From: an uncultured Clostridia bacterium
GTDB taxonomy: Bacteria; Bacillota; Clostridia; Oscillospirales; CAG-272
Length of the DNA: 21,130 nt
Assembly (NCBI GenBank): GCA_937934385.1
Contig: CALGZV010000356.1
Span: forward strand, 1-21,130
Reading direction: 5' to 3'
Part shown: one piece after another, positions 6,712 through 13,699 of the stretch
How the letters are laid out: every line of letters begins with the position of its first letter
Numbering within the stretch: position 1 is the first letter of the stretch
The notes under the pieces: model-generated
The model's database searches: none
What the model was told of the DNA's origin: nothing
What the model saw: only the letters and a program-made list of their open reading frames with translations
Made by a program: the position numbers and the translations under genes

Positions 6712-8358
6712 TCAGTTATCTGTATATTCATCTGTTTTTTGCGGATATTCGTATTCTGAGAGCTTGGTATACAGCAGCTCGAACCAGAAATCACTTCCTG
6801 CTCCCGGTGTTGACTTGACGCCGTAGCCTCCGCCGAGAAGCTCCATTGAACCTCTTACGATGGAAAGTCCGAGTCCGGTACCCACAGATGCACGCCTGTG
6901 AATCTTATCTACCTTATAGTAGCGATCCCATATAAGAGGAAGCTTTTCGGGAGCGATTCCGTCACCTGTGTCTGTTACGGTGATCCTTACATTTCGGGTT
7001 TCGGAATCAGTGCTTTGCGATACGTAAACCGTTTTGTCGTCTCCTGTATATGTCACTGCGTTTCCGAGGAGGTTATAGAATACCTGCATAAGTATTGTTT
7101 TGTCGGTGTTAACGGTTACATTATATTCAGGCAGGAATATTATCTTATAGTTACCGCGCTCTGTAAGCTTATTATAGCTTTTGATAGCTGAGCTAATTGC
7201 ATCGGTGAGAGAAAATTCAGACGGCGAAACGGTCCGGACTCCGGATTCGAGTTTGGAAATATCAAGAACATCGTTTACAAGCGTCGTCAGGCGGTTTGAT
7301 TCATCAATTATTACCTGAAGGTTTTCGGCGGTGTTCTCCCCCGGAAGATCGCGCATTACTTCTGCGTATCCGGATATCATAGTGAGCGGTGTTCGGAGAT
7401 CGTGAGAGATATTAGCGATCAGATCACGGCGGAGCGCGTCGACTTTTGAAAGCTCATGCTTAGCATAGTCAAGCGCACTTGCGAGTTCACCGATCTCTCT
7501 GAAGTCAGATGCTGAAAATTTTACGTTATAATCACCTCCGGCGAGCTTTTTTGCGTCGTCGGTAAGAGAAACAATAGGTTTTGAAATTCTTCTTGAGATT
7601 ATAACTGCCATTATCAGAGCGAAAAACAGCAGTGCGGCAGATATAGTTATAAGCATTTTATTCAGAGTATTGACTGTAGCTGTAACGGGCGAAATGACCG
7701 CGTTCAAAAGAATAAGCACAGGCAGATCTGAACTGTCTGTAACTACGACAGAATATATTATACTTTCATTTTCCGCAGAGAGCGAATCGTAATATTCGCT
7801 TTCGCTGCTTATATAAACGCGCCGCTCAGTGCTGTATCTGAACCTTTGGACGGAAGAACCGCCGTTTTGCACAGCTGTGTTGTAAAATACGAAAATACTG
7901 CTTTTTTCTGCATTGTGTATAAGACAGCTTGACTGTGATTCAACGGAACAAAGCTGAAGCGCACGGTCATCGCTTACCATCTGAAGTACGATCATGCATA
8001 TGTCGTTTTTTGTTGCGATATTCTCGGCGGTACTTTCAAAATTTTCATCTCCGAGTGCAGATTCAATTGCTTTTGCGGCATGACGTATCTCGTTTACCTT
8101 TATTCCCTTATATATGGTGTCGAGGAATACGACCTGGCAAAGCCAGAGTACAAAAATTATTATCAAAGTGAATATCGACAGCCATATAAAGAGCTTTGAA
8201 CGGATACCAAAAGTTTTTTTACCGTTTGATCTGCGAAATTTTCCGCGCCGTACTTTTCCTTCGCCGTTTGTTACCGGATCTGTATTCAGTTTTGCGTCTG
8301 TATCAGCCCCGTCTGTGTCGGTGGATATTTTATAAGGAGGATTATTTAACCGTTTCAA
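6712..8358 (-). CDS. Membrane sensor histidine kinase (HAMP, HisKA, HATPase)
   Basis: This 548-residue two-component sensor has a hydrophilic cytoplasmic N-terminus (1-53, Asp/Thr-rich then Arg/Lys-rich), membrane segment 1 (about 56-78), an extracytoplasmic sensor of about 155 residues, and membrane segment 2 (about 234-256). A HAMP linker (257-308) and dimerization helices with the phospho-accepting His319 in ISHDLRTPLT follow. The ATPase domain shows its N box around FYNLLGNA (427-434), G1 as DTGDG (463-467) and G2 as GTGLGLS (493-499). The start is a TTG codon at 8356-8358 inside the end of the response regulator gene (17-nt overlap), with AGGAT about 7 bases upstream; no in-frame ATG precedes the membrane segment. 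The overlap indicates translational coupling with its partner regulator. The sensor region is not one I recognise. The htrA neighbour suggests sensing of envelope or secretion stress, as CssS does, but this is inference. Confidence 0.93.
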   Translation of the reverse strand: MKRLNNPPYKISTDTDGADTDAKLNTDPVTNGEGKVRRGKFRRSNGKKTFGIRSKLFIWLSIFTLIIIFVLWLCQVVFLDTIYKGIKVNEIRHAAKAIESALGDENFESTAENIATKNDICMIVLQMVSDDRALQLCSVESQSSCLIHNAEKSSIFVFYNTAVQNGGSSVQRFRYSTERRVYISSESEYYDSLSAENESIIYSVVVTDSSDLPVLILLNAVISPVTATVNTLNKMLITISAALLFFALIMAVIISRRISKPIVSLTDDAKKLAGGDYNVKFSASDFREIGELASALDYAKHELSKVDALRRDLIANISHDLRTPLTMISGYAEVMRDLPGENTAENLQVIIDESNRLTTLVNDVLDISKLESGVRTVSPSEFSLTDAISSAIKSYNKLTERGNYKIIFLPEYNVTVNTDKTILMQVFYNLLGNAVTYTGDDKTVYVSQSTDSETRNVRITVTDTGDGIAPEKLPLIWDRYYKVDKIHRRASVGTGLGLSIVRGSMELLGGGYGVKSTPGAGSDFWFELLYTKLSEYEYPQKTDEYTDN

Positions 8359-9034
8359 AGCGATATCCTACCCCCCGCAGTGTCACGATGAGATTTGCGT
8401 ATCTTCCGAGTGATTTACGCAGCAGTTTAATATGCGTGTCAAGCGTGCGGTCATCTCCGTAAAAATCATATCCCCATACATTTGTTATCAGCTTTTCTCT
8501 TGTGAGCGCTATATTTTTATTTCTGATCATGTAAAAAAGAAGATCGTATTCTTTAGGAGACATATCTATACGTGATTTATCTATATGTACTGTTCTTGCC
8601 GTAAAATCAACGGTCAGATCCTCAAATATAAATATTTCATTGCTGTTTTCAGCCTGTTTTTGTTCTTCTGTGCGCGATATCCTGCGCAGGACGGCATTTA
8701 CCCGCATCATAAGTTCTTTGGGGGAAAAGGGTTTAACGACGTAATCATCTATACCGAGTCCGAATCCGTTTATCTTATCGTATTCTTCGCCTCTTGCGGA
8801 AAGCATGATTATCGGAATTTGTGAGTTCTTTCGTATTTCTCGGCACGCCGAGAATCCGTCAAGCTCCGGCATCATAATGTCCATGATGATCAGGTCAAAA
8901 CTTTTTTCCCGGCACAGCATTACCGCTTCCATTCCGTCAGCTGCTTCGGCTACGCTGTAGCCTTCAAATTCAGCATATTTGCGTATAAGTTTTCTTATCA
9001 TTTCTTCGTCATCGACGATCAGAAGACTGTACAT
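8342..9034 (-). CDS. OmpR/PhoB-family response regulator
   Basis: This is a 230-residue DNA-binding regulator. The receiver domain (1-120) has the acidic pair Asp8/Asp9, phospho-acceptor Asp52 in IIMDIMMPE, Ser79 in the Thr/Ser switch position and Lys101 in VVKPFSPKEL. A linker leads to a C-terminal winged helix (about 133-230) with SPKEYDLLFYM, VWGYDFYGDDRTLDTHI and LRGVGYRFE, typical of the OmpR group. The ATG start has AAGGAG about 7 bases upstream. It is the first gene of the pair, with the kinase starting inside its 3' end. The protease gene htrA lies 82 bp upstream on the same strand and may be co-transcribed or a target. Phosphorylation by the adjacent kinase is expected. Confidence 0.95.
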   Translation of the reverse strand: MYSLLIVDDEEMIRKLIRKYAEFEGYSVAEAADGMEAVMLCREKSFDLIIMDIMMPELDGFSACREIRKNSQIPIIMLSARGEEYDKINGFGLGIDDYVVKPFSPKELMMRVNAVLRRISRTEEQKQAENSNEIFIFEDLTVDFTARTVHIDKSRIDMSPKEYDLLFYMIRNKNIALTREKLITNVWGYDFYGDDRTLDTHIKLLRKSLGRYANLIVTLRGVGYRFETVK

Positions 9035-9082
9035 AACTGACTCCTTTTTGTTATAAAAATGTTTACAGGGGTACAGCAGATT

Positions 9083-9106
9083 AAGGAACGGATTTCTCCG
9101 TTCCTT
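9083..9106. terminator. Hairpin between htrA and the response regulator gene
   Basis: AAGGAACGGA (9083-9092) pairs perfectly with TCCGTTCCTT (9097-9106) across a TTTC loop. On the reverse strand, where the genes lie, no T-run follows, so it may be a weak terminator or an mRNA stability/processing element between htrA and the two-component genes. A T-run (TTTTT) follows only on the forward strand. Confidence 0.5.
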
Positions 9107-9116
9107 ATAGTTTTTA

Positions 9117-10631
9117 TCAGTTAGCTGCGGTAGACTCTACCAAAGTTATTTCTACATTGATCATATTTCTGCGTCCGGTTTTGAAATCGCTTATTCGTGA
9201 AACCGTCATAGTCAGGGTATCTCCGATTTTATGCTCTGCAAGTACTGATTTGAGATCAGCAGTGCTAGTTATATCAACGTCGTCTACAACCATTATGCAG
9301 TCGCCGAACTGAAGATCGCCGCTCTGCGTTTCTGCATAATTAAGGAAGTATACTCCATATCTGTTTACATAGTTCAGAAGTGAACTGTATTCAGAGTTTC
9401 TGAGCGCAAGAAGTGAGTTTTCGTCGGTCACCTCATAGAGATTGATGCCGAATTGAGGACGGCCTTTTACATATCCGTTTTCACGGAGCTGCTGTACTAC
9501 GTTTATCGCATCGTTGATCGGTATTGCAAAGCCGAGGCCCTCGATAGCGGTTCCCGATTCTTTTGCATTTACGATACCTATAAGCTCACCGTTTATGTTA
9601 AACAGTGCGCCGCCTGAGTTTCCGGGGTTGATCGCTGCATTGGTCTGGAGAAGTGTGTATGTTGTGCCGTCGATCGTAACCTCGCGTTCGAGTGCGCTGA
9701 TAATTCCGCTTGTTGTTGTTCCCCCGAGTTCTCCGAGAGGATTTCCGATCGCTATTGCCGGCTCTCCTACGATCAGCTTGTCAGAATCCCCGACAGTTGC
9801 GACGGTAAGCTCGTCTTCAGGTTCGATCTTAATTAAGGCGATATCAGTCTGCGCATCAGAACCGATCTTTTGTGCGTTATATGTTTTTCCGTCTGCAAGC
9901 TTTACTGTTATAGTTGTTGCGCCGTCAATTACGTGTGCGCAGGTTACAATATATCCGTCGGCGGAGATTATAACACCGCTTCCTGCCCCCTGCTGAACGT
10001 ATTGACCGAAGAAAGAATTTGTTGTTACCTTTTCGGTTACGATTTCGGTAACACTGTTTGCTACAGCAGAAACTACATTGGATACTGCATAATTTGTATC
10101 TCCGAGATTCTGAGAGGAGGGGATGCCTTTATAAACAAGAGAAGGATCGGAAGAGCTTACTCCGGAACGACCGGCAATCACTGCTCCTCCGAAGCCGGCG
10201 GCACCGGAGATTACAATACATGCTGCTATAAGAAGCGCTGCACCTGAACGCGATATTCCGCCTGATTTTTTCTTCTTTTGTTTTTTGTTGTTATTCTGCG
10301 AATATATATTTTCTTGTGCTGTGTTTTGCTGTCCGGAATATACGTTATATTGCTCGGCGGGTTTATATGAATATTCATTTTGATTCCATACGGGGCCGTT
10401 CTGCGAAGGCGCATTATATGGCTGCTGCCACGGTGTTCCTCCGGCATATCCGGGGGTCGGATTTGCTCCTCCGTTGAATCCGGCTGTCTGATTATTTTCT
10501 GTATTTGTGTAATTATCGGTTTGCCCTGTAATATTTTCACCGTTTTCTGAGCTATATCCGGCAGTTCTGTTTGTTTGGGTATTTTCATTTTCGTTAAAGC
10601 CGTTATAGGGTGTATTTTTGTCATTAAACAT
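9117..10631 (-). CDS. Membrane-anchored HtrA/DegP-like serine protease with PDZ domain
   Basis: A trypsin-like protease of the HtrA family that degrades misfolded exported proteins at the outer face of the membrane. In longest-ORF numbering the triad is His236 (VTCAHVID), Asp266 (TDIALIKI) and Ser342 (NPGNSGGALF). A PDZ domain occupies about 395-500 and a transmembrane anchor 133-157 follows a Lys-rich stretch (KKQKKKK). The first ~118 residues are an unusual cytoplasmic tail rich in Asn, Gln, Tyr, Gly and Pro. Start choice: the longest ORF begins at 10640, but its ATG abuts the GAAAGG site (10641-10646) with no spacing. The ATG at 10629-10631, three codons in, has about 9 bases of spacing and is preferred (504 residues). 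The gene lies upstream of an OmpR regulator and kinase, an association known for HtrA and CssRS in Bacillus. The family assignment is secure. Confidence 0.94.
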   Translation of the reverse strand: MFNDKNTPYNGFNENENTQTNRTAGYSSENGENITGQTDNYTNTENNQTAGFNGGANPTPGYAGGTPWQQPYNAPSQNGPVWNQNEYSYKPAEQYNVYSGQQNTAQENIYSQNNNKKQKKKKSGGISRSGAALLIAACIVISGAAGFGGAVIAGRSGVSSSDPSLVYKGIPSSQNLGDTNYAVSNVVSAVANSVTEIVTEKVTTNSFFGQYVQQGAGSGVIISADGYIVTCAHVIDGATTITVKLADGKTYNAQKIGSDAQTDIALIKIEPEDELTVATVGDSDKLIVGEPAIAIGNPLGELGGTTTSGIISALEREVTIDGTTYTLLQTNAAINPGNSGGALFNINGELIGIVNAKESGTAIEGLGFAIPINDAINVVQQLRENGYVKGRPQFGINLYEVTDENSLLALRNSEYSSLLNYVNRYGVYFLNYAETQSGDLQFGDCIMVVDDVDITSTADLKSVLAEHKIGDTLTMTVSRISDFKTGRRNMINVEITLVESTAAN

Positions 10632-10660
10632 GGCGATCATCCTTTCATATTTGTCATGCT

Positions 10661-10677
10661 TTCCGGAAATACCGGAA
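10661..10677. promoter_or_regulatory. Perfect inverted repeat in the htrA leader
   Basis: TTCCGG (10661-10666) and CCGGAA (10672-10677) flank a 5-base centre, 29 bases upstream of the preferred htrA start. A TATAAT-like -10 for htrA lies further upstream on the reverse strand (about 10698-10703) with a poor -35, so this repeat would be in the transcribed leader or just downstream of the promoter. It could be an operator or a small RNA hairpin. Confidence 0.35.
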
Positions 10678-10873
10678 TTATTTTTCTTTGTGATTTTATT
10701 ATAAACAGCTTATGTGATGAATATATGATGAAAAGAAAAAAAGTTACTGAAATGAGCATGATTTATATATGATATATTTTTATTCTATCATTCATTTGAG
10801 ATTGATTTATTAATAGAATGTTAAATTATTCTCCCGTTAATTTTTTGTTCAAACTTTTATCACCAATATGCGG

Positions 10874-10879
10874 TATACT
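10874..10879 (+). promoter_or_regulatory. Possible -10 box for the PHP-thiI operon
   Basis: TATACT sits about 50 bases upstream of the first PHP gene. Only a poor -35 is found (AAACTT at 10851-10856 with 17-base spacing). The remainder of the roughly 296-base divergent gap to htrA is AT-rich, with a weak inverted repeat (ATTCTAT 10782-10788/ATAGAAT 10813-10819) and no gene. Confidence 0.4.
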
Positions 10880-10927
10880 GAAACATAAAATGTTTATTTA
10901 ATATTTGTAGGAAAAAGGGATGGTCAT

Positions 10928-11662
10928 ATGTTCGGAAATAAGGTTATCATGGATGCGCTTAGCGAATACCGCTTTAAAATAGAGCTTCATTGTCATTCAT
11001 TCCCTGCAAGCGTATGCGGAGATTTTTCCCCGGAAGAAACGGTGAAAATATATTCGGATCTTGGGTACGATGCTATCGTGCTTACAAACCATTTTCACCG
11101 CGGACAGCTTTTAAAAGGTGAAAGTGACGCGGAATATATCCGGAGATATACTGATGACTATTTGCGTGCTTATGCCGAAGGAGACCGCCTCGGAGTTAAA
11201 GTTATATTCGGAATGGAGATCCGTTTTACGGACAACAGTAATGATTATCTTGTATACGGGGTTGATGAGATAGGTGCGGCAGAGCTGTTTTTGCATCTTT
11301 CGAGAAATCTTGCGGAATTTCGCCGAGATTATAAAAACGACGGAATGATACTTATTCAGGCGCATCCGTGCCGTCACGGATGTGTACGTGCTGAGCCGGA
11401 GCTTCTTGACGGTGTGGAGGTTTTGAATCTTCATCCTTTTCATAACGGTGCGATCGGATTTGCCGCAAAATTTGCGCATGAAACAAAAGGGATAATTACA
11501 TCAGGAAGCGATTTCCACCATCCGGGAACTGCCGGTCTCGGAGGCATATATACAAAAACACTTCCTTCAGATACTCATGAACTTACGGAGATACTGCGAA
11601 GCGGCGACTATCTTCTTGATATAGGCGGAATCCCGGCAATTCCTGATTTTATGCGGCGGTGA
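10928..11662 (+). CDS. PHP-domain metallohydrolase, paralog 1
   Basis: The 244 residues form a stand-alone PHP (polymerase and histidinol phosphatase) domain, a metal-dependent phosphoesterase fold. The likely metal ligands are present: His21 and His23 in ELHCHS, His55 in LTNHF, Glu97 in FGMEIRF, His146 in IQAHPCR, and Asp195/His197 in SGSDFHH. There is no polymerase, helicase or membrane part, so it is probably a soluble cytoplasmic phosphatase or nucleotidase; the substrate is unknown (YciV-type PHP enzymes hydrolyse 3',5'-nucleotide bisphosphates or RNA ends). The ATG start is preceded by AAAAAGGGATGG. The next gene begins 6 bases after its stop and is a clear paralog (ELHxHSFPAS, NDYLVYG, GGIYTK and SGDYLL are shared), indicating tandem duplication. 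Confidence 0.88.
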   Translation: MFGNKVIMDALSEYRFKIELHCHSFPASVCGDFSPEETVKIYSDLGYDAIVLTNHFHRGQLLKGESDAEYIRRYTDDYLRAYAEGDRLGVKVIFGMEIRFTDNSNDYLVYGVDEIGAAELFLHLSRNLAEFRRDYKNDGMILIQAHPCRHGCVRAEPELLDGVEVLNLHPFHNGAIGFAAKFAHETKGIITSGSDFHHPGTAGLGGIYTKTLPSDTHELTEILRSGDYLLDIGGIPAIPDFMRR

Positions 11663-11668
11663 TATATA

Positions 11669-12409
11669 ATGGAAGAATTGAATATAGACCTTTTACTTGA
11701 TATATATAAATATAGAATAGAGCTTCACAGTCATTCTTTTCCCGCAAGCCAATGCAGCAGGATATCGCCTGAAGAGTTAGTGCGCTTATGTGCTGAGGCA
11801 GGCTATGATGCGGTAACGCTTACAAATCACCTGTATTCATTTATGCAGCAGGAGGGCGAGTGCGCGGAAAAGACTATTGAAAGATACGCAGACGATTACA
11901 GACGTGCCTGCGCAGAGGGGGAACATCTCGGGATTCAGGTATATTTCGGTATTGAGATACGTTTTGACGACTGTGCTAACGATTATCTTGTATATGGGGC
12001 CGACGAAAAAACAGCTGCCGATATTCTTACATATCTGTCACGCGGACTTTCTGAGCTTCGCGCTTCATATCATAATGATGATATGCTGATCATTCAGGCA
12101 CATCCCGGACGTGACGGAATGATTTATGCCGATCCTTCTCTTATAGACGGGATAGAGGTTATAAATCTTCTGAGCGAACAGAAGACCCGCAACAGCATTG
12201 CGGCTGCGTTCGGACGCGATGTAAATAAAGTTCTTACTGCCGGCAGCGATCTGCATTTTGCAGGAACGCACGGTAACGGAGGTATCTACACAAAGATTCT
12301 TCCGCGTAACAGTGCTGAACTTGCGTCGCTTCTGCGGTCGGGCGATTATCTTCTGAATATGAGCGGACTTCCCGTAATTCCGCGCTATGTTATAAAAGGA
12401 TGTATGTAA
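11669..12409 (+). CDS. PHP-domain metallohydrolase, paralog 2
   Basis: This 246-residue PHP protein is a tandem copy of its upstream neighbour. Likely metal ligands are retained: His20/His22 in ELHSHS, His54 in LTNHL, Glu96 in FGIEIRF, His145 in IQAHPGRDG and Asp194/His196 in AGSDLHF. It differs at the last site (DLHF against DFHH) and has lost the two-His CRHG segment after the fifth ligand, so the copies may differ in substrate. The ATG lies 6 bases after the previous stop; its ribosome binding site appears to be GGTGAT overlapping that stop. thiI starts immediately after its own stop, so the three genes are translationally coupled. The function beyond metal-dependent phosphoester hydrolysis is not known from sequence. 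Confidence 0.87.
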   Translation: MEELNIDLLLDIYKYRIELHSHSFPASQCSRISPEELVRLCAEAGYDAVTLTNHLYSFMQQEGECAEKTIERYADDYRRACAEGEHLGIQVYFGIEIRFDDCANDYLVYGADEKTAADILTYLSRGLSELRASYHNDDMLIIQAHPGRDGMIYADPSLIDGIEVINLLSEQKTRNSIAAAFGRDVNKVLTAGSDLHFAGTHGNGGIYTKILPRNSAELASLLRSGDYLLNMSGLPVIPRYVIKGCM

Positions 12410-13603
12410 ATGAAAGAAATTATACTTTGCAAATACGGAGAGATCGTTCTTAAAGGTCTCAATAAAAAGCAGTTCGAGGTTATTATGCTTAAGCAGATCG
12501 CGCGCAGGGTAGCTGCGTTCGGTCACTTCAATATTACAAGCGCTCAGAGCGTGGCATATATCGAGCCTCTTCCGTCGGAGGACGAGTTCGGCGAGGAACC
12601 GGATATCGACGGGGCTGTAGAAGCGGTACGTAAGATTTTCGGGATCGTTTCGGTTTCACGCGCGGCAGTGACCGAAAAAAATGTCGATGCTATTATTGCT
12701 ACCGCTAAGGATTATATTATTCCTGAACTTAAAAGCAAGGGTTGTAAGACATTTAAGGTTGAGGGAAAGCGCGGCGATAAGACGTTCCCTCTTACTTCCC
12801 CCGAACTTTCAGCTGAGGTCGGGGCAGCGATTCTTAAAAGCGCTCCGTGGTTGCGTGTAAATGTGACTGTTCCCGATGTAACAGTTAAGGTTGAGATAAG
12901 AGCTAAGGCTGCTTATGTTCATGCGGGATCGCTTAAAGGTGCAGGCGGACTTCCAGTAGGCTCAGGCGGACGCGGCATGCTGCTTCTTTCAGGCGGAATC
13001 GACAGTCCGGTTGCAGGATGGATGATGGCAAAGCGCGGAGTGGCGCTTGACGCTGTTCACTTTGAAAGCTTTCCTTATACGAGTGAGCGCGCGAGGGAAA
13101 AGGTGTTTGAGCTTGCCCGTCTTATGTCGGAATGGTGCGGAAGTATAAATGTGCATGTAATATCGCTAACAAAGATACAGGAAGAACTCAGGAAAGCGCA
13201 TGTCGACGACTACTTTACTCTGCTTCTCCGTCGGTATATGATGCGTCTTGCGTGCCGTACAGCCGAAAGGTTCGGATGTGATTCACTGATCACCGGAGAG
13301 AGTCTCGGTCAGGTTGCAAGTCAGACTATGGGCGCATTCGGTGTTACGAACAGCGTTTGTGACAGGGTTGTATTCCGTCCTTGTATCGGTATGGATAAAG
13401 AGGAGATCGTATCGGTCGCACGTAAGATCGGAACGTTTGAAACATCCATTCTGCCGTATGAGGATTGCTGTACGGTATTTACTCCTAAGCATCCTAAAAC
13501 TAAACCCGAGCTCGCCAAGGTTATTGCTCAGGAAAATAAGCTTGATTTTGCCGCGCTTGAAGACGAGGCGTTTGATAGCATGTATACACATGTAATAAAA
13601 TAA
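12410..13603 (+). CDS. thiI: tRNA 4-thiouridine sulfurtransferase ThiI (short form)
   Basis: ThiI activates uridine-8 of tRNA with ATP and inserts sulfur to make 4-thiouridine, a near-UV sensor; in some bacteria it also feeds thiamine thiazole synthesis. The 397 residues contain an N-terminal ferredoxin-like and THUMP RNA-binding region (about 1-165). The PP-loop ATP-binding motif is SGGIDS (194-199) in MLLLSGGIDSPVAGW, and ITGESLGQVASQT (294-306) is also seen. A Cys pair Cys353/Cys354 in PYEDCCTVF matches the catalytic disulfide region (E. coli Cys344). The C-terminal rhodanese domain of the E. coli enzyme is absent, as in Bacillus, where a dedicated cysteine desulfurase delivers sulfur. That desulfurase gene, usually adjacent, is not present here. 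The ATG directly follows the PHP2 stop (no gap), with AAAGGATG as the ribosome binding site. Confidence 0.96.
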   Translation: MKEIILCKYGEIVLKGLNKKQFEVIMLKQIARRVAAFGHFNITSAQSVAYIEPLPSEDEFGEEPDIDGAVEAVRKIFGIVSVSRAAVTEKNVDAIIATAKDYIIPELKSKGCKTFKVEGKRGDKTFPLTSPELSAEVGAAILKSAPWLRVNVTVPDVTVKVEIRAKAAYVHAGSLKGAGGLPVGSGGRGMLLLSGGIDSPVAGWMMAKRGVALDAVHFESFPYTSERAREKVFELARLMSEWCGSINVHVISLTKIQEELRKAHVDDYFTLLLRRYMMRLACRTAERFGCDSLITGESLGQVASQTMGAFGVTNSVCDRVVFRPCIGMDKEEIVSVARKIGTFETSILPYEDCCTVFTPKHPKTKPELAKVIAQENKLDFAALEDEAFDSMYTHVIK

Positions 13604-13609
13604 AAACAG

Positions 13610-13690
13610 ATCCGGCAGATGTCCGGTATACCTTAAAAGTCAGATATTTTTTGAAGTATACCGACAAGGACTGCGCCGGATTTATTTTAT
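13610..13690. terminator. Terminator between thiI and the SulP transporter gene
   Basis: A nested stem pairs ATCCGGC (13610-13616) with GCCGGAT (13675-13681), and inside it CGGTATAC (13624-13631) pairs with GTATACCG (13656-13663). TTTATTTTAT follows on the forward side. It lies between convergent genes and may work in both directions. Confidence 0.75.
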
Positions 13691-13699
13691 ATTATAATA

